Part shown: positions 1-8,381 of the stretch, piece after piece
How the letters are laid out: the number at the start of each line of letters is the position of its first letter
How positions within the stretch are numbered: position 1 is the first letter of the stretch
Source: Phoronis ovalis
Taxonomy: Eukaryota; Phoronida; Phoronidae
DNA: 14,543 nucleotides
Reading direction: 5' to 3'
Assembly (NCBI GenBank): GCA_028565635.1
Contig: JAOXYB010031787.1
Span: 1 to 14,543 of the forward strand
The notes under the pieces: model-generated
What the model saw: only the letters and a program-made list of their open reading frames with translations
Databases searched by the model: none
What the model was told of the DNA's origin: nothing
Made by a program: the position numbers and the translations under genes

Positions 1-579
1 ACTGTCTGGAAACCCCGCTGGAAACTATACCGGTACAGACTAAATTAAAATGAAAGGGGCAAAGTTGGTAATGATTGGCTGGACGATTCTAAGGTGGATT
101 CGTGAAGAACGTATTGTGGTTGGGTGTATTAGGTTAGGTGGGATTTTAAAATTACCTTAGAAAGTGGGTAATTTATTGTATCTGGTGCTTTGCTTTACAT
201 ATGCAACTCTTAAGGGAACTACTTCAAATATTGCAGTGCCCTTCTACAAATTATGGTTACAAACCACACTTGATTCGCAATGTGATGTGATCCCAGGGAT
301 GTGATGGGCATCTGACATTGCATATGTCTTGTTTAATTTATCTTGAGGATCATATTCATCATTTAATCCAACTCATGGTGCTGCAGGAGGGGCATGCTGG
401 TACAATCCATCCAGTGCACACTAAAACCTGCCACTGAATAAACTTGCATGATTCTAACTGTTACACTATATTTATTACATTTGCAGCAACATGCTAAACA
501 TATTTGACCTTTAACCAACAGTTATTATATACATATTTAATTAATATAATATATATATTTATACACTTCTATATTTCAG
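1..579 (+). other. Intron (3' part of an upstream intron), no exon seen
   Basis: This AT-rich noncoding stretch ends in a pyrimidine-containing tract and AG at 578-579, the acceptor for the first exon in the window. The preceding exon should encode the end of the first membrane domain and the run into NBD1, and should end in phase 1. I found no open frame here resembling that segment, so the upstream exon probably lies left of the window. No repeat or other gene is recognised. Positions 520-570 are simple AT-rich sequence. Confidence 0.7.
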
Positions 580-692
580 ATGGCAGTGTAATATGTATAG
601 ATGGAGGTTGTTTCTCATGGAAGAACAATGAAGCATCTGATTCCAGTGCTAGGTTCTTGTGTCTCAAAAGTGTCGATCTTACCATCAAGCAG
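580..692 (+). CDS. ABCC10: ABCC10-like exon: start of NBD1 with A-loop
   Basis: This 113-bp exon (start phase 1, end phase 0) encodes roughly residues 1-38 of the partial protein. It begins the first nucleotide-binding domain on the cytosolic side. The segment CIDGGCFSW corresponds to the first beta strand of ABCC NBDs. The Trp at codon 618-620 is the expected A-loop aromatic that stacks on the adenine of ATP. The end, SVDLTIKQ, is the strand leading into Walker A and reads directly into [11 protein letters not shown] of the next exon. The acceptor is ATTTCAG and the donor is CAG|GTATTG. The ATG at 580-582 is not the gene start: it is out of the coding frame and directly follows a good acceptor. 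A longer open frame continues past 692, but it is intron read-through without similarity to the family. Confidence 0.88.
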
Positions 693-1141
693 GTATTGTA
701 TGTAGTTGCAATTTACATGTCCACTACAAGGAAATATGCTGCAGCAAAGATCATGATTATAATAAAATTCAAAAATCTACAAAACTACTATTGGCTCACG
801 TACTGTATGTGCAAAAAAATAAATACAAAGCTGCTTCATTATCGTAATATTTACAATAATGTACTGGTCATACTGCAGTTAGATAACAAGCATGCAATAG
901 CAGATCATAAGCTAAAATGGCATAACGAATAGGAAATGTGGTGTTAGGTACATTTGACACATCATTAACTAACGTGAAATAGGGTGTTACTTATCCAATG
1001 TTTATATTATTATTAACTTGTCAATTTTATGTGGTGGGGAGGTGACTTTTTACATACTGGTTATCAGATTGTTATGTTTGAGTATAACTTTCAGACTGGT
1101 TGTACTTGTTGCTATTTGAATTTTTATAAATTCTTTTTCAG
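693..1141 (+). other. Intron, 449 bp, phase 0
   Basis: This AT-rich intron runs from GTATTG to TTTTTCAG, with a pyrimidine- and T-rich stretch before the acceptor. The exon frame stays open to about 932 if the intron is retained, but the translated sequence has no family resemblance. I see no RNA gene or repeat here. Confidence 0.85.
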
Positions 1142-1492
1142 GGCCAGTTAATTGGTGTCATTGGTAAAGTAGGGTCCGGTAAAAGCAGTTTATTGAATGC
1201 CATATTGGCTGAAATGCGCCATGACTCGGGACACATTTCTGTAGCTGACATAGAATCTGGATTTGGTTTAGTCTCACAAGAAAGTTGGATACAGCATGGA
1301 ACTCTACGGGATAATGTATTGTTTGGAAAGCCATTTGATTCGGTTAGGTATCAACTTGTCCTAGAAGCTTGTGCATTATTGGATGATTTGAAAGTGCTTC
1401 CAGCTGGTGATCAAACAGAGATTGGAGAAAATGGTGTTACATTGAGTGGAGGTCAGAAAGCTAGAGTAGCTTTAGCTAGAGCCGTATATCAG
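1142..1492 (+). CDS. ABCC10: ABCC10-like exon: NBD1 core (Walker A, Q-loop, signature)
   Basis: This 351-bp exon is exactly 117 codons, phase 0 at both ends, and encodes residues about 39-155. It holds most of the ATP-binding core of NBD1. Walker A, GKVGSGKS, lies at 1163-1186, with the phosphate-binding Lys at 1181-1183. The Q-loop Gln in LVSQES is codon 1277-1279. [18 protein letters not shown] is the typical ABCC stretch after the Q-loop. The signature LSGGQ is at 1442-1456, followed by [15 protein letters not shown]-type helical-domain wording ([21 protein letters not shown]) is very close to ABCC10. No residue known to be essential is missing. The donor is CAG|GTAATG. This is the strongest single exon in the window. 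Confidence 0.96.
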
Positions 1493-1795
1493 GTAATGAC
1501 ACAAGTGTTACAAGCACATCTTATTTGTACTAAAAATGTGGAAACATGTGACATTTATTTATTGTATGGTAGCACGGTAATAAGAACGTTTGCATGTATA
1601 GTCAGATTGCTACATGGTCCATTTCAGTTTCAATTTAACAAGTTATGAGTTATGGAACAAAGAACGAATTTTAAGTTAAGTTTCTGGTTGCCCACAATGT
1701 AACATTAAGTTTTTAGCTTTTCAATAATCTTTCTTTAGACTTTAATGTTTATTGCAACTGAATATTCAAGATGCTGATATAAATGTTATTTATAG
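1493..1795 (+). other. Intron, 303 bp, phase 0
   Basis: This intron splits NBD1 between the signature helix and Walker B. It starts GTAATG and ends TTATAG. The sequence is plain AT-rich with no recognisable element. An open frame running into it to 1648 is only read-through from the exon. Confidence 0.88.
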
Positions 1796-1985
1796 GACAA
1801 GGATGTCTACTTGTTAGATGACCCTTTAGCTGCTGTTGATGCCCATGTGGCCCATCACATCTTTCATGAATGTATATGTGGTTTGCTGGCTGGAAAAACA
1901 CGAATCCTGTGTACACATCATACTCAGTATTTGTCATCAGCTGATATGATAGTTGTCATAGATCAAGGAACAGTCATTCAAAGAG
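1796..1985 (+). CDS. ABCC10: ABCC10-like exon: NBD1 Walker B, D-loop and H-loop
   Basis: This 190-bp exon (start phase 0, end phase 1) encodes residues about 156-218 plus one base of the next codon. Walker B, VYLLDD, is at 1805-1822. The residue after the magnesium-binding Asp is another Asp (codon 1820-1822), not the catalytic Glu. That is the known C-family pattern, in which NBD1 binds ATP but hydrolyses it poorly. The D-loop LAAVD is at 1826-1840. The H-loop His is codon 1916-1918 in LCTHHTQYL. The exon ends in the strand IVVIDQGTVIQRG, whose last Gly is split by the intron. The donor GAG|GTATAC is somewhat weak. Frame and motif order make the boundaries secure. Confidence 0.95.
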
Positions 1986-2367
1986 GTATACATTTCATGT
2001 TTTGGAATGGTTGTTTAATTGTTTTTCAGTTTAAATTTCTGACATTATTTTTAAACATTTAAAAACATATTAATGGATTTGGTATTTCGCCTGTAATGGC
2101 ACCTGATGAGCAAGCTGTTTTGCTGTGTGAAATTCGATCCTAATGTATAACATTGGTTTTAGGAACCTCTGAAATTTACCAGTTCTTATTAGGTGGCTAT
2201 CTTATTTTCACTATATGGTATAAGTGTTTCGGAGAATATTTTACTTTTAGCAGTATTAGCTGGAAATATGTTTAGCTTATACCGCATGGGATAACAGGTA
2301 GACAGCAGATCTGACCAGGCCTGTTGTTTTGAATAGTGTGTACAACAGTACAGTGCTGTATTAATAG
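1986..2367 (+). other. Intron, 382 bp, phase 1, containing a possible microexon
   Basis: The intron runs from GTATAC to TTAATAG. Direct splicing gives IQRGPPERVLE, which matches the remembered ABCC10 pattern RAGPPSEIL with no gap, so this is the default model. Inside it, 2163-2192 is a 30-bp stretch with its own acceptor and donor in matching phase (listed separately). The rest shows no recognisable element. Confidence 0.8.
2163..2192 (+). CDS. Candidate alternative 30-bp microexon (unproven)
   Basis: The acceptor TTGGTTTTAG ends at 2162 and a GT follows at 2193. The enclosed 30 bases are phase 1 on both sides, so inclusion would keep the ABCC10 frame and add ten residues. The join would read IQRGTSEIYQFLLGPPERV. 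The segment GTSEIYQ resembles the G-[TP]-x-x-E-[IL] pattern that usually follows the last NBD strand, the same position taken by GPPERVL in the next exon. The donor context (G|GTGGCT) is weak. It may be a minor isoform, a remnant of a duplicated exon edge, or chance. Without transcripts I cannot call it real. Confidence 0.25.
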   Translation, partial: EPLKFTSSY

Positions 2368-2613
2368 GTCCACCAGAAAGAGTCTTGGAGAGTTCTATTT
2401 TCCTGGAAGTATCATCAAACGTAAGAACCAAGGTGAGAGAAGATACAAAGAATGATGCTGAAGATGAAGACATTTCCCCTGTAGATGGTACTCTTGTATT
2501 GGAAGAAGAAAAAGACCGTGGAGTCGTGAAGTTACAGGTGTATAAGGCTTACTGGAAGGCTGTTGGAAACTGTCTGGCTACAGCTATATTATTAGCTCTT
2601 CTTCTTATGCAAG
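2368..2613 (+). CDS. ABCC10: ABCC10-like exon: acidic linker and first helix of second membrane domain
   Basis: This 246-bp exon (phase 1 at both ends) encodes residues about 219-300. It starts with the end of NBD1 (GPPERVL). A variable, charged linker of about 60 residues follows, with an acidic run around NDAEDEDISPVD and another at LEEEKDRG. The linker joins the two halves of the transporter in the cytosol and is the usual regulatory, least conserved part. After it comes the conserved LQVYKAYWKAVG, then the hydrophobic CLATAILLALLLMQ, the first helix of membrane domain 2. The YKAYWKAVG and ALLLMQ blocks are particularly close to vertebrate ABCC10. The acceptor is ATTAATAG, and the donor CAAG|GTAGAA is off consensus. 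The linker is of typical or slightly short length. Confidence 0.93.
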
Positions 2614-2927
2614 GTAGAAAATTGTGAAGTCGAAACCTTCTTTTATGGCAATTAAACTATAACTATAGTTATATTAGTACATGTTTACAACTTTTTAAGT
2701 TTTGCAACATATTGTATTTAAAAGGATCTACTCTAGTCAGTATGAGGAAATAGTGTTCAATGGTGCACCAACTATGCATCTATGTGCTAGTAAAATAATT
2801 TATAGCTACGAAGTGTGGATTATACAAAATTATGTAAACTTTGAATATATAATTTTAATGTGAATCTCTGTATTGGTAGGTGATGCATTGAACATTACAA
2901 AGAATAAAATATTAATTTTTATTGTAG
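2614..2927 (+). other. Intron, 314 bp, phase 1
   Basis: The intron runs from GTAGAA to ATTGTAG and splits the Ala codon of LLLMQ-ASRN. The sequence is AT-rich, with no recognisable repeat, RNA or coding segment. If retained, it reaches an in-frame stop (TGA at about 2625) within a few codons of the exon. Confidence 0.85.
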
Positions 2928-3021
2928 CGTCTCGCAATGTTAATGATTGGTGGTTGTCTTACTGGATTTCAAATTCTCATGTAGCAAACACTACGATACA
3001 AACATCAAGTGTCACAACATG
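2928..3021 (+). CDS. ABCC10: ABCC10-like exon: DWWLSYW segment and start of extracellular loop
   Basis: This 94-bp exon (start phase 1, end phase 2) encodes residues about 301-331 plus two bases. It contains ASRNVNDWWLSYWIS, the highly conserved ABCC block at the outer end of the first helix of membrane domain 2. A short polar loop with one N-glycosylation sequon (NTT, codons 2987-2995) follows. The exon is too short to stand out as an open frame. It was found from the conserved WWLSYW motif flanked by ATTGTAG and ATG|GTAAGC. The final TG joins the first G of the next exon to make Trp. Confidence 0.92.
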
Positions 3022-3874
3022 GTAAGCACTATAATAAGGACAACTAGAAAGTAATACTATAACTTTGATATATTTTAAGTTTAAAAAATTTATTTAAAAT
3101 CCAAAACTTAAACAAAAGAGTCACTGGAAGTGAGTAATCACAAACAAGAAACATAACTAAACATGTAACCTGAAAAAGTTGCCATATTTTTTTTGAAGTT
3201 TTTTATTGCAATATACAAGTATGAACAGAACAGAATAATACAGTACAAATTTAAGAAAAAGAAAACTAATGAAAAAAAGTGGAGGCAAATGAAAATATCT
3301 ACATGTAGATACATACATAATACATATACATATTCAAAACCCTAAGTAACTGTGTTATGTTATTTTAAATTTTTTACAATAACAACCAGAGATTGGAACA
3401 TTGAAGTAAAACCAAAACATCTATTATATCAAAATAATTAATCAATTTGACAAAGATTGTGTATTGGATTACATTATTCATTAAATTGCTTTGTTTTTTA
3501 TTTTTCATGCTATTATTTCTTTTGCTTTTTATTTGTTATTTATGTAAATCTATAATTCTTTAAGATTTGGGATGATAATTTTGTTTTTTCATACATATAT
3601 TTTAAGTGTTCGCTAATATTAGTTGGTTAGGTAAAGAAGGTGGGAATTTTTGTTTTGTATTATTATAAGACAAAGTTTGCAAAATTCACTGGTGCCATAT
3701 TTGTCTCATTAAATCAAAAACACAATGCATTTGTCATAAATTGTAATTTAAAAATGAAATGTACAAAAAAAGCATGCATATATTCCCAAGTTGTAAACAT
3801 GTTTGATAATCTTAACTGATATATGAATTGCAGCTTACTGTTCTGTAGTTGATGTGCTACAATTTTTATTCAAG
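3022..3874 (+). other. Intron, 853 bp, phase 2
   Basis: This AT-rich intron runs from GTAAGC to TTTATTCAAG. It holds homopolymer A and T tracts and a run of short ATAC/TACAT-like repeats near 3307-3340. Around 3068-3112 two related blocks, TTTTAAGTTT and AAAACTTAAA, can pair. Two nearer acceptor-like sites (AG at 3832-3833 and 3847-3848) were tested and both put a stop in the exon. No gene is seen. Confidence 0.8.
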
Positions 3875-4067
3875 GTTGAACGATAATAGTACTCGTTTCT
3901 ACAACCTGACCTACCCTGAGGACAACGTCTCATTTTATCTGACCATATATGGAATCCTGGCAGGATCTAACACATTCTTTACTTTGTTCAGAGCATTCCT
4001 GTTTGCCTATGGAGGAATTTGTGCTGCTAAAGTTTTGCATAATAAACTACTTGCTAGCATCCTTAAG
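3875..4067 (+). CDS. ABCC10: ABCC10-like exon: glycosylatable loop and next membrane helix
   Basis: This 193-bp exon (start phase 2, end phase 0) encodes residues about 332-396. It opens with an extracellular loop carrying three N-glycosylation sequons in under 20 residues: NST (3885), NLT (3903) and NVS (3924). FYLTIYGILAGSNTFFTLFRAFLFAYGGICAAKVL then follows, a hydrophobic helix, and the amphipathic HNKLLASILK leading to the cytosolic coupling region. FYLT.Y...AG.N and the LH..LL..IL end match ABCC10. The start was chosen at 3875 because only this acceptor gives the phase needed after exon 2928-3021 and avoids in-frame stops. The donor is AAG|GTATGT, close to consensus. Confidence 0.93.
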
Positions 4068-6165
4068 GTATGTGAACTTTCTCCAGAATCTGCTATAATA
4101 GTACTGGTTTTGATGATTTTGTGTTTCAGACTGATTTGCATGGTTTTTTGTAGAAATTTCAAAACTAAGAAAAGAGTCATTGATGACCTCCTTACATTCT
4201 CATTAGTATCTCAGTTTAAATAATTGTTAACTATAAAGTGGACTTAATTTCGTCAAAAGAATTGCTACTCTGTTACAATATTTTTGTCACTTTGGGAGAT
4301 GCTCTAAGGTTTTAAATTGATGCCATCTAGTAGTAATATTCTACATAGTTTGATCACGGTCGTCAAAATATTACAAATTGACAGTAACAATGTGCTTGCT
4401 AGTTTAAAGTAAATGTTAGATTCAACAGAATGATTTAATTTTTTGACGTTACACTAACAAGGCCGTAAGATGAGGGGATGCGTTGAGTGCGAATGCACCT
4501 TCCATTTTGAAATGACAGGAAATTTAATCATTTGCGCATAACTTAGTAAAACAAGTGTCATAATAAAACTTCAAAACATAATTATGCTGATTTTAAAGTC
4601 TAAAAGAAAACATTGTTTGGAGAAAACATAAATTATCTCTGCACTTAAATGTTCCCTGCATGTTAGTTAATTCGATTTGATGTATAGAGATTTGAACGAG
4701 TTGGCCCCACTGCAAGTGTTTTACTCGTGATCATGATAAAATGCATGAAGATCTGTAAACATACATAGAAAATTGTTGTTTGCAATTTAACAGATAATAA
4801 TTATTTATAGAGTTATTACTGCTGAAGTAACATGTATACACATTTATGAGTTGTTGTATAACTGATACAGATATTCTGTCAAAAAATCTATTAAACTTTA
4901 ATCCTGCTAGAAAATCAAACCAACACCTATAACTGCAGCTGGGCAGTTTTTAAACTACAATAATCTAAAGGTATCTCTCTATTAGTCACACAAACATGTA
5001 AATAAAAGAAACTTTACAATAATTTTGGGAAAAAAGTATAATAAAATAAAAAACAATATACTCAAGTAAAAATGGGATAGGTAGTTATTGGGAATTGGTT
5101 CCTTGCAAATATTTGTAGTATTCTGTTTCTTAATAAGTGTTTCAGATTTTAGACGGGATATTTGGGTTTAGCTTGGGAATCTGAAGTTTCGTTATTAAAA
5201 AAAACACTTAGCGTAAAAAATTACATCCAAAGTTAAAGAAATAACCAGACAGTGTAGGTCAGTGTACACATTTAAAAAAGTCATAAAATTTGCGTGTAAC
5301 AAATGTTTATGTACTTTATTTTTGTACCTACCAGTTAATTGGATACCTCTGAAAATGTAACCGATATAACTAGATTCTTATTGAAACCAGATAACTAAGC
5401 ATTACGACAAATGCAAATCGCGACCTGTTTTAAATAGCAAAACTAGTAAACACTATCATTTTATCTATTCTTGTTCTGCTTTTAATCGTGCCAATTATTT
5501 TAATAAAAATAATAATTTATTTTTCAAAACAAAAAAAATAAAAATACCCACCCTGATATGTCCCTAAGGCCAAAATACTCACCATGAAATATCCTTAAGG
5601 GTAAAAAAACACCTTGAAGGTGGCACATTTGTAGATCACCTTTATATAGGCAGTGCTCAGTCTGAATCAATCCATCCGTTAGTGTTCCGAACAACTTCTT
5701 TCAACTATCAACTGGCTTAACTGCTTCAATTTTTGTATATTCTCTTGAAATGCAGAAGAACAATAATCCTTTTATTTATATATAAAGTGTCTAGAATTTC
5801 AAGTTGCCAATCAAATTGCAGCTTACAATAATAGGTGTAGCAGTGGACTAAGCGGGTAGCTGGTGAAGTGTCAATCACGCATAATGAAAAGCTGATTTCA
5901 ATTGGTCGAAAGTTTAATAATATATTTATTTCGCTCATGTTAAATTGAAGGAATATAACGACAATTGACTATGGTTAAGCCAAGACATTAGTTGAGAAGG
6001 TACGAAACACAGATGGATTTATTCAGACATGCCAGTTTCTCACGCAACCCTGTGCGGCATCCTTGGTCCAAGACATATGACAGTCTAAAAACACTACAAA
6101 CGCACCCCTCTTTTGAGAAAATGATTAAACTGTACTGATTGTTTAATTTTTCATTTCTTTTACAG
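4068..6165 (+). other. Intron, 2098 bp, phase 0
   Basis: The intron runs from GTATGT to TTTCTTTTACAG, an excellent acceptor. It is mostly AT-rich without recognisable content. Positions 5541-5622 hold a short degenerate tandem repeat (listed separately). About 5640-6120 is less AT-rich than the rest and has two short minus-strand open frames, at 5726-5938 and 5988-6209. I do not recognise their products, and the second overlaps the next exon, so I treat both as chance. Confidence 0.8.
5541..5622. repeat. Degenerate 31-bp tandem repeat, about 2.5 copies
   Basis: Two neighbouring units at 5541-5571 and 5572-5602 share the layout AAAATACyCACC..GA.ATrTCC.TAAGG. A partial, more diverged third unit (AAAACACCTTGAAGGTGG) lies near 5604-5622. 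The copies sit inside the intron and have no open frame. This is a small minisatellite, or the decayed end of a dispersed element. Confidence 0.5.
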
Positions 6166-6381
6166 GCTCCAATCAGTTTCTTTGACATGACACCCTTGGG
6201 TCGTATCATAAATCGTTTCTCCTCTGATGTTTACTCTATTGACGACTCACTGCCATTTATTATGAATATATTGTTAGCGCAGATTTATGGTATTATGGGT
6301 ACAATTGCTATCACATGCTATGGTCTGCCATGGTTTGCAATACTACTTATACCTCTAGGAGTAGTCTATTATTTTATACAG
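6166..6381 (+). CDS. ABCC10: ABCC10-like exon: coupling region and two membrane helices
   Basis: This 216-bp exon is 72 codons, phase 0 at both ends, and encodes residues about 397-468. It starts with APISFFDMTPLGRIINRFSSDV, the C-family hallmark at the cytosolic end of a helix in membrane domain 2 that contacts the NBDs. DDSLPFIMNILLA and two hydrophobic helices follow (about 427-445 and 451-466), the second being WFAILLIPLGVVYYF. The Asp-Asp in SIDDSLPF is the same as in remembered ABCC10. It joins the previous exon as SILK-APIS and the next as YYFIQ-NYYRHSS, both without a gap. The donor is CAG|GTAAAA. Confidence 0.95.
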
Positions 6382-6539
6382 GTAAAATAAGTTGTTGCTT
6401 GTTCCATAATGTATTTAAATTTTTACAACTAAGTGGTGATAGTGGTAATTTTTATGCCTATCACTATATAACGGATGGGCATATAGTGTCGTCCTGTATG
6501 CGGCATCTGTTGCACATGTCGCAATTTCTTTGTCTCGTA

Positions 6540-7600
6540 ATAAAAGCTTCAGTTTTTATTGGATCATCTTCATATTCGGCACAGGGTAAGTATATGTCAA
6601 GGTTCAGATCGGATATAATTTTGCTGCTATAGGCTAATTAAGTGGTATTTTCGAGCAACGTTGGAAAATGGGTCAACTGTTGATCTGAAAATTCAGCATT
6701 TTTTTGTCTTGCAATGACTGCTTTTGATTTTATCCAGTCAGCTTCATATTTGGTTCAGGTGAATATAGGTCAAAGTACAGGTCAGATATTATTTTGACCT
6801 GGATCAGTTCCAAGATGTTAGACTGGTGGCCAGGTTTGTTCTGGAGATGTTACATTGCAATAACAGCTTCAGTTTATATTCGATAATATATCACATTCAG
6901 TGCAGAGAAACTGATACACTCAGATGAAACTACAGACCAGTTATAATTTTGACCTAAATTACTTCCAATGGCTGACTAGTGGCCATGTTTGTTCCTGTGA
7001 TGACACAACACATTGGGCAGATTAGTCTAGGTAACATTTTAGAATAACATTGAATAGTGGGTCAAATACCGATCCGTATCTTCGACCTTTTTGTGTTGTG
7101 CATAACACTTTCTTTTTCTCATAACAATTAACTGCTTCAATTTTATCCAATCAGCTTCATACTTAGTACAGGGTAAATACAGGTCATACGATTCTGAAAT
7201 TGCTTAATTTACTTCCAATATGTCCGACTGTTTGTTCTTGAGGGGGCATGTCATGACCTTGGAAAGTAGGTCAGCTGTTGATCTAAAAATTCAGCATTTT
7301 GCAGTTGTCAAAATTGTTTTTAGCCAGATCTTGAAAACTCTTAATACATACTTAGAAAGATCGCTTTTATTTAGAAAGTAAATAGAGGTCAAAATACAGG
7401 TCAAGTTTGAATTTGACTTGAATCCCTTACAACATGGCTGGTGATCGTGTTTGTAGCCATAGATGGTACCCAATACAAGTTTAAAAAGGTGGGTTCAACT
7501 TAATCTAAAAATCTGACATTTTCTTGCAGGTGTCATGCTGTTTTACCCAGATTCTGAAAACTCTGATACACTCTAAAAAAATTCTTTAAAACTGAAGGAA
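6540..7600. repeat. Degenerate intronic repeat array, about five to six diverged units
   Basis: Recurring anchors appear in the same order. First is a TTTTATCCAATCAGCTTCAT-like block. A CATAyTTrGTACAGG-like block follows near 6571, 6745, 6891, 7158, 7347 and, weakly, 7568. Next come AGGTCA..TACAGGTCA, ATTTTGACCT and TTACTTCCAA.ATG, then TGGCCA.GTTTGTTC. The spacing between anchors is irregular (roughly 146 to 267 bases). The best pair is 6662-6702 against 7260-7300, 37 of 41 bases identical at 598 bases apart. No frame is open across units, so this looks like noncoding satellite or a multiply inserted dispersed repeat, not exons. Confidence 0.7.
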
Positions 7601-7711
7601 GCTACGTCATTGTCATGGGCTCCTGTGTCCAAAAACAGATTGTTTGTTTGTGTAAACTTGCGAGCTTCATCCAGTATTTATAAATGTGGTTCAGTGGTGG
7701 ATATCAGAATG

Positions 7712-7727
7712 ATATCAAATTTGATAT
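7712..7727. repeat. Perfect 16-base palindrome
   Basis: ATATCAAATTTGATAT equals its own reverse complement. It lies in the same intron, just after the repeat array. It could be a hairpin core, a dimeric factor site, or chance in AT-rich DNA. Confidence 0.5.
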
Positions 7728-8381
7728 TGGACCAATTTTACCAATGAATAGCAATAAAAATGAGAAGCTTTATTGGTAAATAAGTTCAGTGATATTTTTG
7801 AAGAACTAGTGAAAAAATTGACTAGGCTTTGTTTCTCAATCTGGTGGGTGTAGAAAATACATCTAAATGGCATAAGGATACAATTGAATTGCCAATCCAC
7901 CTCAATAGTAACGTAGTAACGTATTGTCTTCTAGTACATAGACTAACTCTTCACAGAAAATTCTGTTTAGGCACAAATAAAGATAATCGTGTCTCGTGCC
8001 TACTCCCGATTTTCCGTGCAGTCTTAACCAATTAACTTTTGTGTGAAGTCTAAGGACAGATAACCTGGTGGAATTAATGAAACACAGATAACTGGGTCAA
8101 TTTTTGATAAAAAATGACATTTTCAATTTGTGATTTCCCTCACCTTGTGCAAAATTATATCCACTTCCTAATAGAAATGTCCCCGCGGCTACCCAGGGGC
8201 CAAAAGAAAAAGAAAGAGAAAAATGCTCATTAATACGCGTGCTGGAACTATATTGGGCATATGCAATTGTTACCATGGCTGCAATAGGCCATCTAATACA
8301 AATGAATAAAAATGGTCACCTCTCCATTGAATAATTAACATGATGAAAATGGATTTAATTGTTTTGTTTTTTGCTGTTTAG

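Larger units (their letters stand above)
6382..8381 (+). other. Intron, 2000 bp, phase 0, rich in decayed repeats
   Basis: The intron runs from GTAAAA to TTTTTTGCTGTTTAG. Its first half is dominated by the degenerate repeat array at about 6540-7600. Other structure is a small hairpin (arms 6462-6469 and 6481-6488), a perfect 16-base palindrome at 7712-7727, a 9-base inverted repeat (7737-7745 with 7772-7780), and a short GC-rich patch then a purine tract at 8180-8223. No second gene is recognised. An open frame at 7829-8035 has no recognisable product. Confidence 0.8.

Noticed and set aside
1-579. Search for the upstream exon encoding the end of membrane domain 1
   Set aside because: No open segment with a phase 1 donor and a family-like sequence was found. 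The ORF beginning at 504 is only an extension of the exon at 580 into its intron.
1193-1648. Open frame with an apparent start at 1193, reading through the NBD1 exon into 1648
   Set aside because: The coding frame is already open upstream and contains Walker A before this point, and the part after 1492 has no family similarity. It is exon plus retained intron, not a separate small gene.
2193-2219. Better-looking donor GTATAAGT at 2218 for the candidate microexon
   Set aside because: Using it makes a 55-bp exon ending in phase 2, which shifts the frame into the exon at 2368. It could only make a nonfunctional transcript.
3831-3860. Alternative acceptors ending at 3833 and 3848 for the exon at 3875
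   Set aside because: With the phase fixed by the previous exon, both give an in-frame TGA within a few codons. Only the acceptor ending at 3874 gives an open, family-like reading.
5988-6209. Minus-strand open frame of 73 codons
   Set aside because: It overlaps the conserved ABCC exon at 6166 on the other strand, shows no recognisable motif, and has no splice or promoter support.
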